A DNA stretch of 22,997 bases from Oscillospiraceae bacterium. Lineage in GTDB: Bacteria; Bacillota_A; Clostridia; Oscillospirales; Oscillospiraceae. Numbering within the stretch: position 1 is the first letter of the stretch; each line of letters opens with the position of its first letter. Under the pieces are notes generated by a model. That model saw only the letters and a list, made by a program, of their open reading frames with translations. It searched no databases and was not told the origin of the DNA. The position numbers and the translations under genes were made by a program. Positions 1 through 5,498 of this stretch are shown piece after piece. The DNA lies in NCBI GenBank assembly GCA_017456105.1, contig JAFTKA010000019.1, forward strand, positions 1 through 22,997. Reading direction: 5' to 3'.

Positions 1-585
1 CACGTGCTGGCTTCCGGCAACGACGTGAACATCTTCGTCTTCGATACCGAGGTCTACTCCAACACCGGCGGTCAGGCTTCCAAGGCCTCCAACATCGGTC
101 AGGTTGCTCAGTTCGCAGCCTCCGGTAAGGAGACCAAGAAGAAGTCCCTGGCTGAGATCGCCATGTCCTACGGCTACGTTTACGTGGCTCAGATCGCCAT
201 GGGTGCAAACCAGGCTCAGACCATCAAGGCTATCTGCGAGGCTGAGGCTTACAACGGACCTTCCCTGATCATCGGCTATGCTCCCTGTGAGATGCACTCC
301 ATCAAGGGCGGCATGATGAACTGCCAGAACGAGATGAAGAAGGCTGTTGAGTGCGGCTACTGGAATCTGTTCCGCTTCGATCCCTCCAAGGCCAGCGGCA
401 AGTTCCAGCTGGACAGCAAGGCTCCCAAGGACGGCTATCAGGAGTTCCTGATGAACGAGGCCCGTTACGCCCGTCTGACCCGCGAATTCCCCGAGCGTGC
501 AACCGAACTGTTCGCTAAGAACGAGGCTGCTGCTAAGGAGCGTTGGGAACACCTCAACAAGCTGGTTGAGATGTACAAGGACTAA
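1..585 (+). CDS. nifJ: Pyruvate:ferredoxin (flavodoxin) oxidoreductase, C-terminal part (5' end outside window)
   Basis: Oxidative decarboxylation of pyruvate to acetyl-CoA with reduction of ferredoxin, a cytoplasmic central step of anaerobic metabolism. The reading frame is open from the first base, so only about the last 194 residues of a family usually near 1,170 residues are present. The visible part is the thiamine-diphosphate-binding domain VI: the stretch FDTEVYSNTGGQASKAS is the classical cofactor/Mg-binding signature, followed by the conserved GYAPCEMHSI and CGYWNLFRFDP segments. Codon use is strongly C-ending and uniform, as expected for a very highly expressed gene. It ends with TAA, and a strong hairpin terminator follows 10 bases later. 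Identification is firm; the true start cannot be seen. Confidence 0.96.
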   Translation, partial: HVLASGNDVNIFVFDTEVYSNTGGQASKASNIGQVAQFAASGKETKKKSLAEIAMSYGYVYVAQIAMGANQAQTIKAICEAEAYNGPSLIIGYAPCEMHSIKGGMMNCQNEMKKAVECGYWNLFRFDPSKASGKFQLDSKAPKDGYQEFLMNEARYARLTREFPERATELFAKNEAAAKERWEHLNKLVEMYKD

Positions 586-595
586 TATGAAATAT

Positions 596-620
596 GGCCG
601 CCCTTCGGGGCGGCCTTTTT
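596..620 (+). terminator. Intrinsic terminator after PFOR
   Basis: Perfect 8-bp GC-rich stem (596-603 with 608-615) closed by a TTCG tetraloop and followed by five T. The Shine-Dalgarno of the next small gene begins two bases after the T-run, so that gene is probably reached by read-through. Confidence 0.92.
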
Positions 621-632
621 CAAGGAGGCACT

Positions 633-788
633 ATGTACTGTACAGTAACTGATATCCGGGGCGACTATGCCATCGTAAAGTATGACGAGACCGGCGTGGA
701 ATCAGAGGTCGCTTTAGCTCTGCTCCCCTTCGGCATTGATGCCGGCGACCGACTGAAATTTGAAAATTATGAATTTACGCAAATATAA
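633..788 (+). CDS. 51-aa small protein, DUF3006-like
   Basis: Small cytoplasmic protein of unknown function. The start chosen is the ATG at 633, because an AAGGAGG Shine-Dalgarno lies at 622-628; an in-frame ATG at 594 would run through the terminator hairpin and has no ribosome site. The pattern IRGDYAIVKYDETG followed by LLPFGIDAGDRLKFENYEF resembles the DUF3006 family, in which a GDYA motif precedes an LLP..GxxxGDxL motif in a small beta-rich fold. No signal peptide or membrane segment is present. It sits directly downstream of the PFOR terminator and ends in a bidirectional terminator. The family assignment is by pattern only; the gene call itself is well supported by the ribosome site and placement. 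Confidence 0.75.
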   Translation: MYCTVTDIRGDYAIVKYDETGVESEVALALLPFGIDAGDRLKFENYEFTQI

Positions 789-820
789 AAATCAGCCGTT
801 CTTGCGAACGGCTGATTTTC
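788..820. terminator. Bidirectional terminator between the 51-aa gene and pepD
   Basis: Inverted repeat 788-801 with 806-819 (14 bp, loop TTGC), A-rich on the left and T-rich on the right, so it can terminate both converging transcripts. It starts on the last base of the 51-aa gene's stop codon and ends one base before the pepD stop codon. Confidence 0.88.
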
Positions 821-2263
821 TTATAACTTTTTCAGCACTTCCTGCAGATAGTTCCAAACTCTTTCCGTGGAGGCAATTCCCAGCTTTTCCCGGCTGGTGT
901 GAATATCGTGCATCTCCGGGCCGATGGACACGCAATCCAGACCCTCCAGCTTTTCGCTGAGCAGGCCGCACTCCAAGCCGGCGTGTATAGCAACTACTTC
1001 CGGCTCTTTGCCGTACATCTGCCGGTAGGTCTCCACCATGGTATCTCTTAGGATTGAATCCTTTCGGTACTCCCAGGCAGGATAATCACCGGTTTCGCTG
1101 TAGCCGGCCTCATACTTTTCTGCAATCGCTTTCAGAGTGTCCAAAAGTTCCCGCTTTTCAGCATTGACAGAGCTTCTCACTGCAAAGGTCATGTGAAAAT
1201 TGTCGTCAAGGCCCATAACGCCCAGATTCAGACTGGTCTGCACCAAGCCTTCAATATCCTGACTCCAGGCCTGCACTCCGTTGGGAACTTCCTGCAGTAA
1301 TTTGATAGCCCTGGCAGTACACTCGGCAGTCATGGCATTTCCGCCCAAAGCGTCCACATTTTCACCGCGAATCACAGCCGCAGGTTCTTCATACTGACTG
1401 CGGATCTCCTGCTGCAAGGAAGCCATGATCTCATTGATGCAATCAAGCTCATTTCCCAAGGCAACCAGGGTAACCTGACTGCTGTGAGCGATGGCATTGT
1501 CCTTTGCACCACCCACAAGACTTGTGATGCAGATGGGCATTTTCTCCTGAATCCGCTGTAGCAACAGACCCATAATCTTATTGGCATTGGCACGGTTCTT
1601 GTGGATCTCCACACCGGAGTGGCCGCCCTGCAGGCCCTCCACCGTCAAACGGACACAAGGTCCATACACTGCCCGACGCTCTGCCGGCAAACTGATGGTT
1701 GCCCTTGCACCGCCGGCACAGGCCACCGTAAAGATACCCTCTTCCTCGGAGTCGATGTTAATGAGCGTTCTGCCTTTCAGCTTAGACAGGTCAATACCTG
1801 CAGCACCGTACATGCCGGTCTCCTCGTCCACAGTGATGATGGCCTCAATGGGAGGGTGCGGAATCGTCTTATCGGCAAGCAGTGCCAAAATATAGGCAAG
1901 GGCGATGCCGTCATCGCCGCCCAGGGTTGTGCCCTTGGCAAAGACATATTCTCCGTCGTGGACAATATCCAGGCCCTCGGTATCCATATCGATGGTGCAA
2001 TCGGCGTCCTTGTCGCAGACCATATCCATATGACCCTGCAGGATCACAGGTGCATGATCCTCATAGCCGGGCGTACCTTCTGCGAACATCAAAATGTTAT
2101 TCAATTCGTCCTGCACATAGGGTATCCCCTGCTCCATAGCAAAGGATTTCAGATAGTCGCTGATTTGCTTGGTGTTGCCGGAGCCATGGGGCATGGAGCA
2201 AATCTTTTCAAAATAATAGAATACAGACGCAGGCTGCAAACCTGCCAGTCTTGCAGTTTCCAT
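821..2263 (-). CDS. pepD: Aminoacyl-histidine dipeptidase (Xaa-His dipeptidase, peptidase family M20C)
   Basis: Cytoplasmic di-zinc dipeptidase that hydrolyses short peptides such as Xaa-His, part of peptide recycling. The 480-residue length is normal for PepD. Metal and catalytic residues of the M20 family are visible: His78 and Asp80 in GHMDMVCD, Asp117 in GTTLGGDDG, Glu147/Glu148 in VDEETG, Asp171 in INIDSEEEG, and a C-terminal HDIHTSREKLGI histidine. The start ATG at 2263 has AGGAGG seven bases upstream; an upstream in-frame start at 2296 would lie inside the secG terminator. The gene follows secG, with the terminator U-tract abutting its Shine-Dalgarno, so there is no room for its own promoter between them. 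Identification is firm. Confidence 0.95.
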   Translation of the reverse strand: METARLAGLQPASVFYYFEKICSMPHGSGNTKQISDYLKSFAMEQGIPYVQDELNNILMFAEGTPGYEDHAPVILQGHMDMVCDKDADCTIDMDTEGLDIVHDGEYVFAKGTTLGGDDGIALAYILALLADKTIPHPPIEAIITVDEETGMYGAAGIDLSKLKGRTLINIDSEEEGIFTVACAGGARATISLPAERRAVYGPCVRLTVEGLQGGHSGVEIHKNRANANKIMGLLLQRIQEKMPICITSLVGGAKDNAIAHSSQVTLVALGNELDCINEIMASLQQEIRSQYEEPAAVIRGENVDALGGNAMTAECTARAIKLLQEVPNGVQAWSQDIEGLVQTSLNLGVMGLDDNFHMTFAVRSSVNAEKRELLDTLKAIAEKYEAGYSETGDYPAWEYRKDSILRDTMVETYRQMYGKEPEVVAIHAGLECGLLSEKLEGLDCVSIGPEMHDIHTSREKLGIASTERVWNYLQEVLKKL

Positions 2264-2276
2264 GGTAATTCCTCCT

Positions 2277-2307
2277 AAAAAAAGACCGCAGAGCAAGCTC
2301 TGCGGTC
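2277..2307 (-). terminator. Intrinsic terminator after secG, overlapping the pepD leader
   Basis: Stem 2284-2294 with 2297-2307 (11 bp, loop of two bases) followed on the minus strand by seven T (2283-2277). The pepD Shine-Dalgarno AGGAGG (2276-2271) is immediately adjacent to the T-run. Confidence 0.9.
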
Positions 2308-2315
2308 AAGTATTC

Positions 2316-2555
2316 TTAGTGCTGAATCAGGGTCAGAGCCAACGCAAACAGGATCCAAGCCAGAGCGATCCACTTGGTCATACGAGCCAGCTTCTTATCC
2401 AGGCTGCCGTTACCCTTAGACATATAGGAATCGTTGTTGCCGGTAACTGCACCGGACAGGCCTGCCTCCTTACCGGACTGAGCGAGTACCACGATCACCA
2501 AAGCCAGGCTGGCGATCACTTCCAAAACGATCAGAATAATTCTCAAAGTCTCCAT
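2316..2555 (-). CDS. secG: Preprotein translocase subunit SecG
   Basis: Small membrane subunit of the SecYEG protein-export channel. At 79 residues it has the normal length. It shows the expected two transmembrane helices: one from about residue 5 to 25 (LIVLEVIASLALVIVVLAQ, ending in the conserved VLAQSGKEAGLSGA segment) and one from about 60 to 77. The loop between them carries KKLARMTKW, typical of the family. ATG at 2555 is preceded by AAGGAGG at good spacing. Its own promoter lies about 70 bases upstream and a strong terminator follows the stop codon, so it is mainly a single-gene transcript with possible read-through into pepD. Confidence 0.95.
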   Translation of the reverse strand: METLRIILIVLEVIASLALVIVVLAQSGKEAGLSGAVTGNNDSYMSKGNGSLDKKLARMTKWIALAWILFALALTLIQH

Positions 2556-2621
2556 TGCAAAAACCTCCTTCTACAGATCATAAAAGTCGCGTTTGCGAAC
2601 CAAATTTACAAAAGCTAGGCT

Positions 2622-2650
2622 ATTATAGCACGAGTTTTCTCAAATTGCAA
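2622..2650 (-). promoter_or_regulatory. Promoter of secG
   Basis: On the minus strand TTGCAA (2650-2645), a 17-base spacer, then TATAAT (2627-2622). The untranslated leader to the secG ATG is about 60 bases. Confidence 0.78.
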
Positions 2651-2658
2651 GTAGTTTT

Positions 2659-3783
2659 TTACTTGGTAACCCATGTGCCGGTGGCAGCACAGGTCAGGTA
2701 GGCGTTGATAAAGGGATCCAAAGCACCGTCCATGACGCCGTTCACGTTAGAGGTTTCACAGCCTGTCCGGGTGTCCTTTACCAGGGTGTAGGGCATAAAT
2801 ACGTAGTTGCGGATCTGACTGCCCCACTCGATCTTCTTTTGCACGCCCTTGATATCGGAGATCTTCTCCAGATGCTCCCGTTCCCGGATCTCCACCAGCT
2901 TACTGCGGAGCATTCTCAAACAAGTTTCTTTGTTCTGGAACTGGCTGCGTTCCGTCTGACAGGATACCACGATGCCGGACTTGTGGATCAGCCGGACAGC
3001 GGAGCTTGTCTTATTGATGTGCTGACCGCCTGCACCGGAGGAACGGAAGACCTGCATTTCGTAATCTTCAGCCTTGATCTCAAAATCCTCACTGTCGTCC
3101 TCGATCTCGGGGATCACCTCCACCGCCGCAAAGGAGGTCTGACGACGGGCGTTGGCATCAAAGGGAGATACCCGAACCAAGCGGTGAACACCGTTCTCGC
3201 CCTTTAAGAAACCGTAGGCATTTTCGCCCTCGATTACAATATCCGCAGACTTAAGGCCCGCCTCTTCACCCTCCTGATAGTCCATGATCTTGTAGGTGAA
3301 GCCGTGGCGTTCCGCCCAGCGGGTGTACATACGGTAAAGCATCTGACACCAGTCCTGGGCTTCTGTGCCGCCAGCACCCGCCTGGAAGCTCATCAGAGCA
3401 TTGTTCCGGTCATAGTTGCCGGTGAGCAGGGTTTGCAGCCGGCAGGATTCCATATCCTCACTGAGCTTTTGGAAGCCCTCCTTCAGCTCAGGAAGCATAG
3501 AATCGTCGTCTTCCTCGGCAGCCATTTCACAGATGGTCATCAGGTCCTCCCAGGAGGATACCATCTGGGCATATTTTTCAATTTTATTCTCCAGCGTCTT
3601 GGTCTTCACCACGATCTGCTGGCTCTTTTCGGGGTTATCCCAAAAACCGAGGGCCTCCTGCATTGCATGCAGCCGCTCCAGCTCGTTTTTCGCACCCTCC
3701 AGATTCAAAGAGTCTGCCAGTCCGTCCAGGGCAGGCTTGATCTCATTTAATTTTTGCTTATAAGCGTCAAACTCAATATTCAT
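2659..3783 (-). CDS. prfB: Peptide chain release factor 2, single continuous frame
   Basis: Recognises UGA and UAA stop codons on the ribosome and triggers peptide release. The 374-residue length is full for RF2. The stop-codon-recognition tripeptide SPF is at residues 206-208 and the catalytic GGQ loop at 252-254 (SSGAGGQHINKTSSAVRL). The start ATG at 3783 is the only usual start after an in-frame TGA seven codons upstream; its Shine-Dalgarno is weak. Most bacterial prfB genes need a +1 frameshift at a CTTTGA site near codon 25. Here codons 24-28 read straight through as DSLNL in one frame, with the hexamer CTTTGA still present but out of register, so the frameshift control is absent. It has its own consensus-like promoter. 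Confidence 0.96.
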   Translation of the reverse strand: MNIEFDAYKQKLNEIKPALDGLADSLNLEGAKNELERLHAMQEALGFWDNPEKSQQIVVKTKTLENKIEKYAQMVSSWEDLMTICEMAAEEDDDSMLPELKEGFQKLSEDMESCRLQTLLTGNYDRNNALMSFQAGAGGTEAQDWCQMLYRMYTRWAERHGFTYKIMDYQEGEEAGLKSADIVIEGENAYGFLKGENGVHRLVRVSPFDANARRQTSFAAVEVIPEIEDDSEDFEIKAEDYEMQVFRSSGAGGQHINKTSSAVRLIHKSGIVVSCQTERSQFQNKETCLRMLRSKLVEIREREHLEKISDIKGVQKKIEWGSQIRNYVFMPYTLVKDTRTGCETSNVNGVMDGALDPFINAYLTCAATGTWVTK

Positions 3784-3821
3784 GGGCCTGTACTCTCATT
3801 TCTTAGAATTCATACAAAGCT

Positions 3822-3850
3822 ATTATATCCCAATTTCTTCCGCCTGTAAA
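3822..3850 (-). promoter_or_regulatory. Promoter of prfB
   Basis: Minus strand TTTACA (3850-3845), 17-base spacer, TATAAT (3827-3822). The leader to the ATG is about 35 bases. Confidence 0.75.
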
Positions 3851-3853
3851 GAG

Positions 3854-3884
3854 AAAAATAAAAGTCAGGCAACGCCTGACTTTT
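3854..3884 (-). terminator. Terminator after the 27-aa peptide gene
   Basis: Stem 3860-3870 with 3874-3884 (11 bp, three-base loop), followed on the minus strand by a T-rich run. The stem begins inside the stop codon of the small peptide gene, and lies just upstream of the prfB promoter. Confidence 0.8.
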
Positions 3885-3966
3885 ACCGTTCACTGGGTTT
3901 TCCGTCCTCTTCGTCGAAGATCAGATCGTCAATATCCTGCTCCTGGTCGGAATGTGTGTACATCAT
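3883..3966 (-). CDS. 27-aa acidic peptide, unknown function
   Basis: A short reading frame supported by signals rather than homology. Two consecutive ATG codons (3966 and 3963) follow an AAAGGTGG ribosome-binding sequence at a suitable distance, and the TAA stop runs directly into a terminator hairpin. The peptide begins MMYTHSDQEQDIDDL and ends DGKPSER; 10 of 27 residues are Asp or Glu, and there is no hydrophobic segment or cysteine. It lies between the prfB promoter and the divergent tRNA-Arg promoter. I do not recognise a family. No strong promoter is visible immediately upstream on this strand, which lowers confidence. It could alternatively be a leader-type or regulatory peptide. Confidence 0.5.
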   Translation of the reverse strand: MMYTHSDQEQDIDDLIFDEEDGKPSER

Positions 3967-4035
3967 TGTCCCCACCTTTCAAAATTCTCAGTTCTTAGTA
4001 GTATATGCAGATAGAAACAAAGATGACCAAAAGAG

Positions 4036-4064
4036 TTGACACCAACCACAATTTTCGGTACAAT
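4036..4064 (+). promoter_or_regulatory. Promoter of tRNA-Arg(CCU)
   Basis: Perfect TTGACA (4036-4041), 17-base spacer, TACAAT (4059-4064). The tRNA begins 13 bases after the -10 box. Confidence 0.9.
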
Positions 4065-4077
4065 ACTAGAATAATAT

Positions 4078-4154
4078 GCCCCAGTAGCTCAGTTGTATAG
4101 AGCGTCCGCCTCCTAAGCGGAAGGTCGGAGGTTAGAGTCCTCTCTGGGGTGCCA
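4078..4154 (+). tRNA. tRNA-Arg (anticodon CCU)
   Basis: Decodes AGG. Acceptor stem 4078-4084 pairs with the bases before the discriminator G4151 (G-U at the first pair). The anticodon loop is CUCCUAA within a CCGC/GCGG stem, and the T-arm is GGAGG-loop-CCTCT with one wobble. CCA is encoded at 4152-4154. The usual terminator does not follow directly; a hairpin repeat begins three bases after the CCA. Confidence 0.94.
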
Positions 4155-4157
4155 AAA

Positions 4158-4274
4158 GCGGCGAGCAAGCTCGCCTAAAAGAAGAGAGAATAAAGAATAA
4201 ATAAGAAATAATAAAGTTTTCGGCTTCGCCGCTTTATTTATTCATTATTCTTTATTCTTTTTTCTTTATTCTTT
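4158..4274. repeat. Hairpin repeat A, left flank of the four-helix-bundle gene
   Basis: About 117 bp, nearly identical to 4647-4766. It starts with a compact hairpin (4160-4175), then an A-rich left arm and a T-rich right arm that form a long imperfect inverted repeat; AGAATAAAGAATAA on the left is exactly complementary to TTATTCTTTATTCT on the right. The centre has a CGGC-TTC-GCCG hairpin. The Shine-Dalgarno of the following gene begins right after the repeat. Confidence 0.92.
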
Positions 4275-4290
4275 CAAAGGAGGAGCAACA

Positions 4291-4647
4291 ATGAAAAAAG
4301 AAAATCCATTATTGGACAAGGCTCTGCTGTTTGCAGCCCGGATTATTAAGTTAAATAAGTATCTAATAAAAGAGAAGAAAGAAACAATAATCGCAAAGCA
4401 AATTGTCCGCAGTGCTACCTCCATTGGGGCCAACGCCAACGAAGCAATTTATGGTATCAGCAAAGCGGATTTTATTGCAAAGCTTCAAATTTCTCTGAAA
4501 GAAACCGCGGAGACGGAGTATTGGTTACGCCTTCTGATACTGTCTGAATACGTAACTGAAAAAGAGGGTCAATCACTGCTTAATGATTGCCTTGAGATCA
4601 AGAAAATTCTTATTTCAACACTAAATACCGCTAAGGAAAACAAATAG
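4291..4647 (+). CDS. Four-helix-bundle protein, S23 / 23S rRNA intervening-sequence protein family
   Basis: A 118-residue all-helical basic protein. The stretch QIVRSATSIGANANEAIYGISKADF followed by KLQISLKETAETEYWLRLL is the signature of the stand-alone four-helix-bundle family first known from ORFs inside 23S rRNA intervening sequences (PF05635/TIGR02436 type). The related Avd accessory protein of diversity-generating retroelements has the same fold and forms nucleic-acid-binding pentamers, but no reverse transcriptase lies nearby. Length is typical. ATG at 4291 has AAAGGAGGAG upstream. Codon use is A/T-rich, unlike the flanking GC-rich genes, which suggests recent acquisition. It is enclosed by two near-identical hairpin repeats. 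The family is confident; its molecular role is not established. Confidence 0.9.
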   Translation: MKKENPLLDKALLFAARIIKLNKYLIKEKKETIIAKQIVRSATSIGANANEAIYGISKADFIAKLQISLKETAETEYWLRLLILSEYVTEKEGQSLLNDCLEIKKILISTLNTAKENK

Positions 4648-4766
4648 CGGCGAGATAAATCTCGCCCAAAAGAAGAGAGAATAAAGAATAAATAAGAAAT
4701 AATAAAGTTTTTTGGCTTTGCCGCTTTATTTATTCATTATTCTTTATTCTTTTTTCTTTATTCTTT
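4647..4766. repeat. Hairpin repeat B, right flank of the four-helix-bundle gene
   Basis: About 120 bp, aligned with 4158-4274 end to end. Two blocks of about 45 bp are identical; the differences lie in the hairpin loops. The first stem (4649-4655 with 4660-4666) keeps full pairing despite base changes, and the centre keeps GGC/GCC. It begins on the last base of the upstream gene's stop codon. Confidence 0.92.
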
Positions 4767-4774
4767 ATTTTTTG

Positions 4775-4804
4775 AAAAGCCGGACACGAAAGTGTCCGGC
4801 TTTT
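4775..4804. terminator. Bidirectional terminator
   Basis: Perfect 13-bp stem 4775-4787 with 4792-4804, GAAA tetraloop, A-run left and T-run right. It ends the minus-strand ECF operon and plus-strand transcription from tRNA-Arg and the four-helix gene; it is probably the original tRNA terminator. Confidence 0.9.
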
Positions 4805-4805
4805 G

Positions 4806-5495
4806 CTATTCAAACATACCATATTTTAATTTGACCCTGTCCAGCATAGTCAAAAGGGGCTTTCCCAGCAGCAACAGCACCAGTACCGTACCGATGGCCT
4901 GGCTGATGTTCACATAGAAGCCGGAAATAAAGGCCGCCATTGCCGATCGCCAGCTGATCCGGGACAGCATCAAAAACACGTGGGAGCTGTCCAGCAGCGG
5001 TCCGATCCACAAAATCACCGCAAAGAAACCGAAGATCGCCATGACCCAGGGCTTCCGGGGCAGCCAACCCTTTCGGAAGCAAAAGCCCGCCAGCATACCA
5101 CCCGCACCGTAGGCCATCATCTGCCAGGGTGTGTACGGTCCTTGTCCGTAGAAGAAATTGCTGGCAAAAGCGGTAACGGCACCCACCATAAAGCCTGCCT
5201 CCGGTCCAAAGGCAATACCGGAAATTAAAATCAGGGCAAACGCCGCCTTAAAATGGGGCACAGGAATCGCCACACGCCCGGCGATGGCGATGGCACACAT
5301 GGTAGCGATCATCACCAGTTCCCTGGCCTGAGGTCTTCTGCCCTCAAAGGCCATAAAAAACGGGATCATCAGCTCAACAATCATGAGCGTGCCGGTGATG
5401 TAATAGCTCCGCCCGGACAGCTTTGTCCCCAAAAACAGCGTTGCAGGGATCAACAGCAGGAACACGATAAGGGTTGCAATATTGGATTTTTTCAC
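4806..5495 (-). CDS. ECF transporter S component (CbrT-like, predicted cobalamin/corrinoid)
   Basis: Membrane substrate-binding subunit of an energy-coupling factor importer. 229 residues with about six hydrophobic segments, the first at 7-24. Segments RELVMIATMCAIAIAGRVAIP, FGPEAGFMVGAVTAFASNF and GQGPYTPWQMMAYG are characteristic of the S-component type that travels with a duplicated ATPase. From memory this arrangement matches the predicted cobalamin system CbrT-CbrU-CbrV, but substrate is inferred, not shown. The start is GTG at 5495; its AGGAGG ribosome site is embedded in the final Glu codons of the ATPase gene, and the two genes are three bases apart. It is the last gene of the ecfT-ecfAA-S operon and ends at a bidirectional terminator. 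Confidence 0.85.
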   Translation of the reverse strand: MKKSNIATLIVFLLLIPATLFLGTKLSGRSYYITGTLMIVELMIPFFMAFEGRRPQARELVMIATMCAIAIAGRVAIPVPHFKAAFALILISGIAFGPEAGFMVGAVTAFASNFFYGQGPYTPWQMMAYGAGGMLAGFCFRKGWLPRKPWVMAIFGFFAVILWIGPLLDSSHVFLMLSRISWRSAMAAFISGFYVNISQAIGTVLVLLLLGKPLLTMLDRVKLKYGMFE

Positions 5496-5498
5496 CGA

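Larger units (their letters stand above)
4158..4766 (+). mobile_element. Candidate repeat-flanked unit: hairpin repeat - four-helix-bundle gene - hairpin repeat
   Basis: The gene's ribosome site starts at the end of one repeat, and its stop codon's last base is the first base of the other, so nothing else fits in the unit. It separates tRNA-Arg from a terminator that would otherwise follow the tRNA. No transposase, integrase or target-site duplication is visible. Calling it mobile is inference from the tight repeat-gene-repeat layout and from the low-GC, A-run-rich composition unlike the neighbours. Confidence 0.42.

Noticed and set aside
1601..2278. Long plus-strand open frames opposite pepD (also 1581-1895)
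   Set aside because: They have no ribosome site or family resemblance and lie opposite a gene with intact catalytic motifs; they are antisense shadows.
3684..3783. A programmed frameshift in prfB
   Set aside because: The frame is open from ATG to the GGQ domain without an internal TGA; CTTTGA is present but out of register.
4291..4647. Diversity-generating retroelement accessory (Avd) function
   Set aside because: No reverse transcriptase, template repeat or variable target gene is within the window; only the fold is shared.
4078..4766. Integrated genetic element at the tRNA 3' end
   Set aside because: No second copy of the tRNA 3' end and no integrase are present; the tRNA is complete and the adjoining repeats are unrelated to its sequence.
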